The notes beneath the pieces were generated by a model, which made no database searches, had not been told where the DNA came from, and saw only the letters and a list, made by a program, of their open reading frames with translations. This document shows, one piece after another, positions 35,401 through 43,424 of a DNA stretch of 64,000 nt. Source of the stretch: Wolfiporia cocos (Eukaryota > Basidiomycota > Agaricomycetes > Polyporales > Phaeolaceae). How positions within the stretch are numbered: the stretch's first letter is position 1; each line of letters starts with the position of its first letter. The DNA lies in contig JACCLO010000012.1 of NCBI GenBank assembly GCA_029448655.1, positions 2,914,001 through 2,978,000 of the forward strand. Direction: 5' to 3'. A program made the position numbers and the translations under genes.

Positions 35401-36523
35401 AGTTCGCTTCCTGAGGAGACATCTTGTATGCCTTACTCGGGGGCGGTAGTACCGCGTCATCGGGGAAGTCGATGGCATGGTCGTATGGTTTCCGCTCGGG
35501 CATCCTTTCGGATGCGCGTTGAGAAAATACCGTGGGACCAAACTCCTGGTATTCCTCCGGAACCAAGGATTTCCATTTCTGGAGATCCGCATCTGTCAGG
35601 AATTCATCATCCGACTTCTCCGTTATCGACTGAATGGCGTCGATAAGGAGTTCCGTTCCTTCGTCAAGGGTGTTCACCCAAGCGACAAAGGGATTCTCAG
35701 GCTCCTCTAAGCCGAGAAAATCTATTGGAAAGTCGTTGATGATCTGATAGATGTTGCGGGGTTCAATTTCGTCTTCTTCCTCAGAAATCGAAACCCGTTT
35801 GCCATGTTTGCATTTTTCCGTACACCGATATGTGAAGGTTCCTTCCGGCCAATTGAAGTCCGGGTTGTGTTTCAGGAACCAATCATATCCGAGGATCACA
35901 TCCGCATTCTGTACGTCCATTACGTACAAGAATTCGGTGGACTTGTGTTCCTCGTGCACCATATAAGCTTTTACTGCCATATTGATATTACCGGCGGTAT
36001 TAGAGGTACCGTCGGCGTTACGAATCTCGAGAGGTGAAGGTAGTTTCTGAGTGACTAACTTTTCCTCATGGACGAGTTTCTTATCGATGACGCTTATTGA
36101 TGCACCGGTGTCGATTAATGCCATGGCGTTAACTTTCTTTCCATATACCCACAGTTCCACTTCGATAGAGAACGATTTATTGTCGTCTCGAGAATCGTTT
36201 CCATGTACATTATACAAAGTGAAAAACTTCAGCGCGAGCGGGTCAGGATAAAAGTATTGTACAGGAGGGGCACGTGTAGCTAGTGTCCTTGTCCTCCGGG
36301 CAAAGTCCATTGCCGAGTTACCGAATATACCGATATGGGATACCGAGTGACGTACGACCGCCTTATCTTCCCACAAGATAAGGGGTCCTTGTGAAGCCCC
36401 GTCGTAGGGGTGCTCTTCTTCAGGGAGCTGTATGCTCCCAGCCGCTGCGGGGCTGGTGCATTCTTCACAAGACGTCTTCGAGACGCGTGGTGGGGGCGAG
36501 GGGAACCGAGATGGTCCCGACAT
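31988..36523 (-). CDS. pol: Gyp-A Pol polyprotein with C-terminal dUTPase
   Basis: About 1,511 residues. Protease with DTG at 138-140; RT from about 380 with YLDD at 513-516; RNase H; integrase with HHCC finger (HHDHVTAGHFG ... CDTC) and core residues in TIDLIVHL, ISDRGPQF and GQTERVNQ; chromodomain at about 1244-1290 (EVEKILDHR, YRIRWKGFG, DDSWV); an acidic linker; dUTPase at about 1372-1511 with motifs GFDLYTA, APRSSLARKG, GGVIDHDYQGEV, GDKIAQLI and RGTGGFGSTGK. The first in-frame ATG is at 36523, but the product is most likely made by +1 frameshifting from gag, which it overlaps by 59 nt. All visible catalytic motifs are intact. Confidence 0.93.
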   Translation of the reverse strand: MSGPSRFPSPPPRVSKTSCEECTSPAAAGSIQLPEEEHPYDGASQGPLILWEDKAVVRHSVSHIGIFGNSAMDFARRTRTLATRAPPVQYFYPDPLALKFFTLYNVHGNDSRDDNKSFSIEVELWVYGKKVNAMALIDTGASISVIDKKLVHEEKLVTQKLPSPLEIRNADGTSNTAGNINMAVKAYMVHEEHKSTEFLYVMDVQNADVILGYDWFLKHNPDFNWPEGTFTYRCTEKCKHGKRVSISEEEDEIEPRNIYQIINDFPIDFLGLEEPENPFVAWVNTLDEGTELLIDAIQSITEKSDDEFLTDADLQKWKSLVPEEYQEFGPTVFSQRASERMPERKPYDHAIDFPDDAVLPPPSKAYKMSPQEANSLDQWIQEELRKGYIRHSKSPIASPVFFVPKKDGGARMVVDYRKVNDLTIKNRYPLPRIDELIDKLSQASIFTKLDLRWGYNNVRIKEGDEWKTAFITPNGLYEAVVMYFGFCNAPSTFQHMMNDILGDLIREGKVIVYLDDILVFGNDLLEHRRIVKQVLQILQDNDLFAKPEKCFFEQSSIEYLGMIISKGKVEMDPKKVAGVMDWPTPAKVKDVQAFVGFANYYRRFIKDFSKVVKPLTELSKKNTQWNWGPEQAEAFQTLKEAFTSAPILRIPDQESPFRVEADSSDYATGAVLSQYSSEDKLWHPVAFYSKSLSAPERNYEIYDKELLAIIRALEEWRHYLEGHPHKFEVWSDHLNLTYFKSAQRLTRRQARWSLYLTRFNFTMCHKPGKTMLTADPLSRRPDHEEGVELDNRDQILLKPEYFTVRALEASQQEIQSGDEDLLRQIRQALMDDQITKDYQELLKSGPKEFGKDLQEWNMEAGLLLRRGKVYVPKEPKELRTKILELHHDHVTAGHFGRWKTYELLSRNYWWPGMTTMVKQYVEGCDTCQRMKNHNQTPYGPLQPLPVPEAPWDTVTIDLIVHLPPSGELKQFNAIMVIVDRLTKRAHFIPTSDKITAKELANLLYLRIYPNHGLPKQIISDRGPQFAAALFKGWCEQLGIQRSMTTAYHPQADGQTERVNQILEQYLRCYIDVIQKDNWSWFLPTAEFAYNNAASETTKNSPFFVELGRHPNAGPTNLRPTPYTDLNVIAYERWSAQEQAKAAMKLAAERWSWYYDQHKRSVPFKVGDKVLVDARSWQDSERSLSPRYLGPFRIIEQLSPVTFRVHMDEQYRAYHPVFHASKLVMYKDPVHQKKPEPQPEMVDGEELWEVEKILDHRLRAGRVEYRIRWKGFGINDDSWVREADLDSAYDILQEYKASHPIPMQDVPLRRSARRKEAVHVFDPDNDDWEADECTWPDDWPQYREEFAKDPKQRMVRHPDGGWMSADINQNADLKIVVGEGGRMPEKGTKDSVGFDLYTATGDVLPAHGQTEYNTKLKIQVPFGTYGRIAPRSSLARKGIDVMGGVIDHDYQGEVIIILRNHSDISIDIRAGDKIAQLICEVAKDPHITLHGKSYFEKIKSERGTGGFGSTGK

Positions 36524-38465
36524 TGGCGACGGTGGTGGCGGGGGCCGAGGGTCCTGCTGAGCTTGAGTCAGCCGTCACTTCTTCCCAGATCGTTCGGGCA
36601 CGATACGTCTTGCCATCCGCGGGGGGCGCCGAGTACGGCTTCTTGCCAGAAGCCTGTCCCTTTCCACTACCCGAAGGAGCAGCCGTGGTCTTTCCAGACG
36701 CGGCAGCTGCATCCTTCGCCCTTTGTTGTTCGGCCCGCTGAGCGGCAGGCACGAACGTTCCCGCAGCCTTGTCCGCGGCAAGCTTAGGACACTTGTTGAA
36801 ATAGTGTCCCGTCTGCTTGCAGTAGGTGCAGACGGCGTTGGCGGTGTCGGCGGGGGCTTTGGCGGGCGCCTTTCCCTTGTCCTTCTTTTTCTCCGACTTC
36901 TTCGCAGAGGCGGAGGACGTCTCCTTCTTTTCGGTAGGTGCCGAGTCCTTCTTGCCGGCCTTCTCGAAAATCGACCCCTTGATCTTGTCTGGATATGACG
37001 TTTGGTACATTTCCAGAGCGAAGTCGATGAGGGGCTCGATGTCGGTTGGGGCCTTGAAGAATGGGGTCTTGCCGAGGACGTTCAAGGTGTCCTTAACCTT
37101 TTCGGGAAGTGTTTCGGTGAACTCCCACACCAGGGTCTCGTTGGCGGTTTCGGAGAGTCGGCCGAGGGTGCGGAATCGTTCGCAGTAATTGAAATAGTTC
37201 GATTCTGCCAGTTCCTTGCCCTTCGTGCCGTAGTAGCCGCGAATTTCCTTCTTGGCTATCTCCTTATCCGTCATTTTCCCATATTGCACCATTACGGATT
37301 TGGTGAAGTCTTCCCAGGTGCCGAGAGGTTCACCATTTCCTGCCTTCTTGATGAGAGGCGAGAAAAATTTGTATGCGTCCCCTGTGACGCGGAAGAGGGC
37401 CGTGGTGATACGGTCATGGTCATCGTAGACCCTGAGCGTACCGAAGTACAGGCCCATCTTCTCCACCCATTCCTGCGCAGTCACCTTTCCAGATGACCCA
37501 GAGAATTCGGGGGGAGGGGGAATTTTCAGGTTTTGGGGCAGACCTGGAATCTGCGGGGCGACGGCTGCTGCAGCAGTGGCTGCAGCTTGTGCGGCGGCAG
37601 CGGCCGCGGCTGCTCGGGCTTGAGCATTGCCGGGGGCCGGTGCTGAGTCTTCCGGGGGCGTGCGGGCGCCGGGAGGGTTGGGGACGCAGGGGTTCTTGCG
37701 ATTCCTCCGAAGTTCTTCCTCAACTTTCTCCATACGCTCGGCAAACGCATCCTCGAGGTCGTCAAGCCGGGACCGGTAGTCCTTCCGGAGTTCTTTCTCC
37801 ATTGCGGAGAACTTGGCGGTGTATTCCTGCCGGAGTTCCTTGCCAAGGTCCACCAGAGTGGACAGCACCTCGTTGCGGACCGAATTGACCGCTTCGTGTA
37901 ACTCGTCTTGGGCCTTCTGTTCGATTGCCCTGGATTGCCCAGCCAGGGAGTCGATTCTGCCATGGATTCGCTCCAGGCGGGCGTGCACCATCCGACCAAG
38001 AACGTCGGTGGTGTCGTGGCTGATTGCCGCCCCTCGTTGGACGGCTGCGTCGATGATTGGCCCATGTATGGACCCATCCACCTTGTGGTGTTCCTCCTCA
38101 GGGAGGTACGCCTTAAGGTTGTTTTCGACCGCGACATTGGTCTGTCGGGTCGGGCCTGAGAATTCCATTTCCAGGGTGGTGGCGGGTCCGATGGGGCGGG
38201 TGCGACGAGCCGGAGGGTATCCGGCAATAGGGGAGCCTGGGCGTGTACCCATGGGGTTGGTCGGAGATTCCCTTTGCGGGGGAGCGAACTCCGGCATTTC
38301 CTCTTCTCCTTCCTCTTCTTCTTCTTCCTCTCCCTCGCTTAGGTGCTCCAGCGTCACCAGTTGCTGGGTTCCCGAGGGACCAGCTACCGGGGTCACCGGA
38401 CCTTCTGAGCGGAGGCGCATCTTGCGGGGAGCGAGGGGGGTGCTGACGGAGGAGGTGGAGGACAT
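36465..38465 (-). CDS. gag: Gyp-A Gag
   Basis: Structural protein that assembles the virus-like particle. The frame opens at 38567, but I favour the ATG at 38465 (MSSTSSVSTP), which gives about 666 residues. The order is an acidic, Pro-rich N-terminus; a long coiled coil (LGKELRQEYTAKFSAMEKEL and on to EKVEELRR); an Ala-rich linker; a capsid-like domain (PPEFSG, EWVEKMGLYFG, KEIRGYYG); a Lys-rich segment; a CCHC knuckle CTYCKQTGHYFNKC; and a basic Gly/Ser tail. It ends at TGA 36465-36467 inside the pol overlap. ORF0 lies upstream, ending at 38610. Confidence 0.9.
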   Translation of the reverse strand: MSSTSSVSTPLAPRKMRLRSEGPVTPVAGPSGTQQLVTLEHLSEGEEEEEEEGEEEMPEFAPPQRESPTNPMGTRPGSPIAGYPPARRTRPIGPATTLEMEFSGPTRQTNVAVENNLKAYLPEEEHHKVDGSIHGPIIDAAVQRGAAISHDTTDVLGRMVHARLERIHGRIDSLAGQSRAIEQKAQDELHEAVNSVRNEVLSTLVDLGKELRQEYTAKFSAMEKELRKDYRSRLDDLEDAFAERMEKVEEELRRNRKNPCVPNPPGARTPPEDSAPAPGNAQARAAAAAAAAQAAATAAAAVAPQIPGLPQNLKIPPPPEFSGSSGKVTAQEWVEKMGLYFGTLRVYDDHDRITTALFRVTGDAYKFFSPLIKKAGNGEPLGTWEDFTKSVMVQYGKMTDKEIAKKEIRGYYGTKGKELAESNYFNYCERFRTLGRLSETANETLVWEFTETLPEKVKDTLNVLGKTPFFKAPTDIEPLIDFALEMYQTSYPDKIKGSIFEKAGKKDSAPTEKKETSSASAKKSEKKKDKGKAPAKAPADTANAVCTYCKQTGHYFNKCPKLAADKAAGTFVPAAQRAEQQRAKDAAAASGKTTAAPSGSGKGQASGKKPYSAPPADGKTYRARTIWEEVTADSSSAGPSAPATTVANVGTISVPLAPTTRLEDVL

Positions 38466-38609
38466 TGTGAATCTGTTTGTGACGAATGTTAGTTTCCGGT
38501 TACTCATTTGTCTTAGATTCTTAAGAAGGGATTGGTTTTGAAAGCTGCGACTTTCGTTATAGATCACACTCGCACTCTATTTCAGAGTTAAAAGATGATA
38601 GTATTTCTA

Positions 38610-39533
38610 CTATACAATCGCGAGTATATCCTCTTCTACCGAAGTAGTTGAGGGCCCTGCCACCTTGTCAGGTGGTGTTACACCGAAGGCAAAAGTAATT
38701 TGTAGCGCTACGCATTCTGCTACGATACGAGCTAAGTCCGTACGCCAATCCAAAAAGGAAATATTGCCGAGCTGTTTGCAATACTTTTTCATAATTCTCC
38801 AGTCTCTATTGGTGATCCTTCCCCGTCTCGCTCTATCCTTTACGTTATCCACCAAGTCCTCCAATTCTACTACCATAGTGTGGAAACGCATGTCGTTTTC
38901 CATATGGAAGCCTGGGTAATTAGGGGGGTGGTTGGCGAGAGGAGTGAGGCGAGTGAGAGTGCCTTCTAGCATGGGAATAACTTGATCGCATGCTTGGAGA
39001 GGCTTCTTCTTCCCGAAGACGAGGGAAGGGTCGAGAATCTTGTGGTTGGCCGGAACAGAAGGTCCGGCCGCCGGGCTGGAGAGACGGAGGGCCAGTGAAG
39101 AAGCTGCTTGCTTGGCTTCCTTGGCGGCTTGTTTGGCGGCGATTCGCTTATTCAGCTTATCGCGAGCGAGCTTGAGCTTGTTGAGTTCGCGGAGTTCGAT
39201 GAGATTCTCCATGGCGGTAATGGATTGCGCTAGCTTCTCTTCCTCTGTCCAGATACGCTTAGCGAGCGGAACTGGTTTGGGAGGTCGAGGAGCGGGTTTC
39301 CCAGCCTCAGCAATGTGCTTTGGCATGTGGACGGGAATCTCCCAAAGATGGAGTTTCCCAGTGTAATCTTCCTTTACAGGAAGCGTGTAGGTGACGTCCT
39401 CTGCCCGAGGAATGTCGGCGGTGTCGATGCGGCTGAGAAGGGACCGCTTCGCCGGTTTGACGTAAGGGGCAGTGGAGGAGCCACGGGTGCGACGGGTAAC
39501 GCGGGGCATGATTCTAGGAAGTGCAGCCTTCAT
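38610..39533 (-). CDS. ORF0 of Gyp-A, unknown accessory protein
   Basis: 307 codons between leader and gag; not a known gypsy protein. The N-terminus is basic (MPRVTRRTRG). A helical, Lys/Ala-rich coiled-coil-like block follows (ELRELNKLKLARDKLNKRIA), then an HKILDPSLVFG motif, and an alpha-helical C-terminal domain (FHTMVVELEDL, NRDWRIMKKYCKQL, ITFAFG). The same order is seen in the Gyp-C ORFs at 45910 and 63010: LLNPKDVHCT, FTTLVTDFDDL, NQDLRRLEKYLRRV, LDFDLG. A more distant match occurs at 41813-42784. Shared position and motifs across three LTR families argue for a conserved function. The function is unknown; a particle or RNA-binding role would fit the basic, helical make-up but is only inference. 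Confidence 0.8.
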   Translation of the reverse strand: MKAALPRIMPRVTRRTRGSSTAPYVKPAKRSLLSRIDTADIPRAEDVTYTLPVKEDYTGKLHLWEIPVHMPKHIAEAGKPAPRPPKPVPLAKRIWTEEEKLAQSITAMENLIELRELNKLKLARDKLNKRIAAKQAAKEAKQAASSLALRLSSPAAGPSVPANHKILDPSLVFGKKKPLQACDQVIPMLEGTLTRLTPLANHPPNYPGFHMENDMRFHTMVVELEDLVDNVKDRARRGRITNRDWRIMKKYCKQLGNISFLDWRTDLARIVAECVALQITFAFGVTPPDKVAGPSTTSVEEDILAIV

Positions 39534-40538
39534 GAGAAACGAAGTTTCCCAGTGATACGTCCAAGAACAGGAATGAAAGGGATTATGTAAGGTAGGGTAG
39601 TGGACTCCTTTTCAGGAGCAAAGAAGGTGTACTACGGGGCATAATTACTCTTATGTTGCGCGCAAACCCTGTGCCGAGACGGCGCGGATATTCGCATGAC
39701 CCTAACGGTCAGAGGCGCCGACTCCAGGGGTAGAGTTGCTGACTGCCAGGCCGGTTCCTGGGTCAGATGATTGGGAATCGGATACACGACACCGCCCCGG
39801 AGGGACGCTGCCGGAAAGTGGCTGGGATTTTACATCCCTTAGCCTGTCCATGCTTCAACAATGAGGTTGCCGTCTATAGCCACATGGGTGTCACATCAGG
39901 GCTAAAAAACCACTGTCGATCTAAGATCGCGAGACAGCAGCGCTCCACATCCCGAAGGAGTGGGCTACGCGCTTCTCTTCCAATGGGGCCCCAAATCCGT
40001 TTGACCCATGCTCGCACGCCGAGCTGCCCGGAGGACTTATGCTATTGGCTACCGCGAGTGACCTATGGCAGGGTGATTTTTTACGTCACCCCCCTCACTG
40101 CTTTTCCCATAACGGGTTCAAAGCAGGTCCCTTACGCCTGGGAGGCGGCTTTGGAAAATTCCCATGCCATCATAATGATGACCCTGTGGATAGTGATGGG
40201 GCGCTGAACAACGCTTGCCATGACAGGGGGTTGGGCGCACACAGGCAGACCGTCCCCTTTTCTCCACAGGCGGGTCTTAACCGCGCATGGTCCAAGCTTG
40301 TCAGCGAGGATCATGTCTCCTTGACCCTGGAGTCCGGGTTAGGTAGGCCTCCTGCCTAAAAAGGCGGTGTGGCTTCCCTGGTTGCCAATCCTCTGCCGAG
40401 GATGGCGCTGTATCCCCCAGATCTCAACTATCACCCCTAACTCTTTGTCAAGAGTAGGGATGTGCGCAGCAACGAGTAATAGCCCCTGTAGGATAGAAAC
40501 CCAGGCCCAAGCGCAAGCGCAAGGGCGGGGGTAGGGGG
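39534..40538 (-). other. Leader of Gyp-A
   Basis: About 1 kb of untranslated sequence. Near the LTR it has a C-rich stretch and a potential hairpin (GCCC TTGCGCTTGCGCTT GGGC, followed by CTGGG). Blocks of it match the LARD-F leader at 51403-52330, for example a CTTACGCCTGGGAGGCGGCTTTGG-like stretch and GGGTGTCACATCAGGGCTAA. This ties LARD-F to the Gyp-A lineage. No gene was recognised. Confidence 0.7.
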
Positions 40539-40551
40539 AGATTTGTTCTTA
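40539..40551 (-). promoter_or_regulatory. Self-priming site of Gyp-A
   Basis: The sense sequence TAAGAACAAATCT starts directly after the 5' LTR. Its AGAACAAATCT is the complement of AGATTTGTTCT in the LTR (40674-40684), about 30 bp downstream of TGTATATAAG (40711-40720). No standard tRNA 3'-end complement ending in TGG was seen at this spot. Confidence 0.8.
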
Positions 40552-41250
40552 TGACACAGACTAGACTGTGGGACTCACACTATAACCTTGTAGGCGACTT
40601 GAAGGAGTTGCAGAAGGTTGGTGAGGAGACTAGTGGGCGCAAGCAGAGATGATATGTGACTGTGCGAATGCAGAGAACAAATCTAAGGCTTATCCGCAGT
40701 GATAGCCCTACTTATATACATGCTTTGTTTGGTTACCGGTAAGGGAGCCAAACATGAAGGTGGTCTGTGCGCAGACATAACTAATATGGTTAAGTCGTAA
40801 ACTACAATAGACCATGTGCGCCGGTAATGGCCGCACCAGTAAGATCGTTTGTTTGGACCGTAGGTCCATGTTGTGGAAGTGGCTGTAGCTACGTTAGTAA
40901 GCCATGCATGTGATTCTTTTATACCGGTATCGGAATATGAGTAATCGTGAGGGCATTGGCATGTGATAACGAGCGGGCCGCTTATCCAATTGTACTGACA
41001 TAGCCCGGTACCGGGATATGAGTAAGGCGCGTGACACCGGAGGTTAATCCGCTGAGTCATTGACACGTACAAACGTGTTATGTACGTGTTGTTATGACAG
41101 GTGGACGTATACCGCGTTGTGTACGTGTTGTTTGTTTGCGTGTACGTGTAGACGAGCGCTTGGCAGCGTAAATGTCTACAAGGTCGTAGAAATACCAGAT
41201 AAATAGGTAAAAATACGGGAAAAATAGTGGCATGTCCCAAATCTGTGACA
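40552..41250 (-). repeat. LTR A, 5' LTR of Gyp-A
   Basis: 699 bp, TGTCACAG to CTGTGTCA on the minus strand. Promoter elements: TATATAAG box at 40711-40718 and start-site motif AGATTTGTTCT about 30 bp below. It is followed on + by the target duplication TTGAT. Confidence 0.95.
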
Positions 41251-41397
41251 TTGATAATTCCTTCACTATCTTATCTCTACAGGTCACGTGACGTTGGGAG
41301 TAGTCACAGCATAATGTAGTTATGGGTTACGGTCACAGCGTGCGCACAGACCACGCCATTAGGGCAGGTCTTGTGCGGCGGTAGTTACTGATCCTCA
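41251..41397 (+). repeat. LTR G, right part, truncated
   Basis: It continues the LTR G sequence begun at 31139 (GATAATTCCTTCACTATC onward; compare the complement of 48250-48345). It stops at ACTGATC near 41397, before the TATA box. Beyond it lies Gyp-H gag sequence on the other strand. Confidence 0.85.
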
Positions 41398-41648
41398 TTC
41401 TGGTACGGACCATATGCTGGGGGAAGCAGGACTTCACTTGTGATGGCGCTGTCCAGGATGGCTTCCCCCAACCACGTCTCATCTCGAATGATTTGGAGTC
41501 GCTCTCGTTGAGCGCGGCGAAAGCGTTGAGTGCGTTCAATGGGGGGCAGGTTCGATAGTACCCGCGCCTGACGAGTTGGGGTCGTAAGGTTGCTTCCGCT
41601 GGGGAAAGAGGCCCTGGAGGTAGAGGTTCCTGCGTGAGTGGTCGGCAT
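41398..41648 (-). pseudogene. gag: Gyp-H gag N-terminus, truncated
   Basis: 84 or so codons starting MPTTHAGTSTSRASF and including RTQRFRRAQRERLQI and WLGEAILD. It follows ORF0 of Gyp-H on the same strand after about 165 bp, the position of gag in Gyp-A, and has the Ser/Thr-rich start common to these Gags. It is cut by LTR G at 41398. Identity as gag rests mainly on position. Confidence 0.5.
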
Positions 41649-41812
41649 TGTGCTGTGACCAGCGCAGATAAGTCCTCTTGATCTTGGTTGAAGATAATAA
41701 AAAATGGAAATGAAATATCTTTGTCAGGATGTGAGTCATATAGTCGAGTCATGCCTTATGCCTTTCGCTTCAGTCTTGTCAGACTATGAAGCGTTAATAA
41801 CCCTTGTCAGGA

Positions 41813-42784
41813 TTATATTTGTGTATCTACGACAACGAAGGGAATTGGAGGTTGAGGGCGTTCAAGCCCCGTACAATATTGGGTAGTTGCCTTTCTTGTA
41901 TCTCGCCCCTTCCTCAGATATGCCCCTACCGCTTTGGCGTCCCTCTCTACTTCCCGCATTTGCTTATTATATAGCTGGCAGTATAGTACGGCTTCAAAGA
42001 ACTTATAGCTCATCTTGCTAAAAGCCTTCACCATGTCGAGGAACTCCTGTGACTCTGGTTTGCAGGATTCCTTGTAGTCGTTAATGAGCTGGTTGTATAA
42101 GCTTGCAAGAAGCTTGTGCGCGGCCTCGAGTTTTGGGAGGATGCGCTGAGCCCATTCGTACTGTTTTAAGGTACATAAGACTAGGTCGGGGTCGATGTGT
42201 TCTGGGAACTTTGACTTGTAATCCTTGATCCAGGTTTGCTGGATGGTGACGGACTTGGCGATTGCTGTCGCCGTCTCCTTGGAGAGGATTCTTTCCCCCA
42301 GCAGTCGGCCAGACCATCCCGTAGAGGGTTGGTACTGAGGGCCGAACTTGGCGTGGTGGGCGTCGGCAAAAGCTTTGGCAGCTGCTTCCTCCGAGTGTTG
42401 AATGTGGGCACGCTCGGCAGTCCACAACCGCCTCTGCTCTTTGGCAAACTTGAGTTGTTGTGCGTAAAGTTGGTTGTCTTCGAGCAACCAGTCGTCGTAC
42501 TCCCGCTGTTCCTCGGGCGTTAGCTTAGGAAGGCGGGGTTTGTCGTTGGGGTTCCACGAGTTGTTGTGGTAGCGACGGGTACGTATGAGGTCCTTGATCT
42601 CTTTGACACTTTTGGAAAGAGTGTCCCAGAGTTCCGGTTTCCCGGTAGCAGCGTTGGTAACCACCATTTGGTTAGGGGGGGCGGCTACCGACTGCTTGAC
42701 CTTCTCCTTGGGGAGTTGGACGGGTCCAGCGGCGAGGCGGGCCTCAAGCCTGCAGACGGATGCTTTGTATCGGTCGGTGGGCAT
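41813..42784 (-). CDS. ORF0 of Gyp-H, unknown accessory protein
   Basis: 323 codons, open throughout, starting MPTDRYKASV. It has a helical N-terminal half (KLTPEEQREYDDWLLEDNQL) and then a block aligning with ORF0 of Gyp-C. HIDPDLVLCTLKQYEW with AAHKLLASLYNQL matches LLNPKDVHCTEKKWDW with AAHKNLFRLW. The C-terminus is helical and then basic (KAVGAYLRKGRDTRK). It lies downstream of the Gyp-H leader and upstream of the gag fragment, the same place as in Gyp-A and Gyp-C. No known domain was recognised. The element is 3'-truncated, so the ORF may be intact but orphaned. Confidence 0.72.
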   Translation of the reverse strand: MPTDRYKASVCRLEARLAAGPVQLPKEKVKQSVAAPPNQMVVTNAATGKPELWDTLSKSVKEIKDLIRTRRYHNNSWNPNDKPRLPKLTPEEQREYDDWLLEDNQLYAQQLKFAKEQRRLWTAERAHIQHSEEAAAKAFADAHHAKFGPQYQPSTGWSGRLLGERILSKETATAIAKSVTIQQTWIKDYKSKFPEHIDPDLVLCTLKQYEWAQRILPKLEAAHKLLASLYNQLINDYKESCKPESQEFLDMVKAFSKMSYKFFEAVLYCQLYNKQMREVERDAKAVGAYLRKGRDTRKATTQYCTGLERPQPPIPFVVVDTQI

Positions 42785-43424
42785 GACTGTGCGACTATGT
42801 AAGAAGATATGTAAAAAAGTATGTAGTCTAATGATAATGGTCGTGTCTTGATTTGCTCGGTATGCGTATAGTCGGTGATGTCGGCGTCTGACAGAGCTCT
42901 CTCTAACTCCACCAGGAAGAATTCGGATACAACACCTGTGACGGGCCTACGTCTGGGTGGAAATTTGCTTAGAGTATTGCACTCAGGGTGATATAACCCG
43001 TAATCTCCTAATGTCCGGATACATTGGTTATCCATTGCCTCGTAGTCCCAAGTAGGGTAGTACGGCTCAGGGAGATGCCCGGAAGCTTCTTGACCTATAG
43101 AGCACGGCGCAGGGCCTTTGTCCGTTACATATGTAAGGAGATCCCTTTAACGTCTAATGGGGTAAGACGGCCTACTTATCCGAGGATCGCATGGTCAGGG
43201 GTTAACCCTAGTCGGCATAGTGATCCAAGGATGTTTTTGGACTCAGACGGAAGTTCTTGTCAGGACGACCGCCTGCCACTGTAAAGCCATGTGGATCAGC
43301 TATAGTATTCCCCCAGAACCCAATACGCTGTTTGAATACCGATACAAAACGACCTAGAAACAGATAGAAATCAAACCGCCCAGAGCCTTGCCAGGCTGGG
43401 GGCGTAGAAAAAGAACTATCAAAG
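42785..43424 (-). other. Leader of Gyp-H with self-priming site
   Basis: The priming site is at 43412-43422: sense TTGATAGTTCT, complementary to AGAACTATCAA in the LTR (43526-43536), which lies about 30 bp below TGTATATAAG (43564-43574). Just downstream is a potential hairpin CCCAGCC TGGCAA GGCTCTGGG (about 43381-43402). The rest shows no gene. Confidence 0.72.

Larger units (their letters stand above)
31258..41250 (-). mobile_element. Gyp-A: near-complete Ty3/gypsy element, 9.99 kb
   Basis: Layout 5' to 3' on the minus strand: 5' LTR (40552-41250), self-priming site, leader of about 1 kb, ORF0 (39533-38610), gag, pol in the +1 frame, polypurine tract, 3' LTR (31258-31948). Flanks TAGAT (31253-31257) and TTGAT (41251-41255) are a target duplication with one mismatch. 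They rejoin the two halves of LTR G. The two LTRs differ by an 8 bp deletion and about one substitution, so the insertion is young. All three reading frames are open, making this the best candidate in the window for a competent element. Confidence 0.92.
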
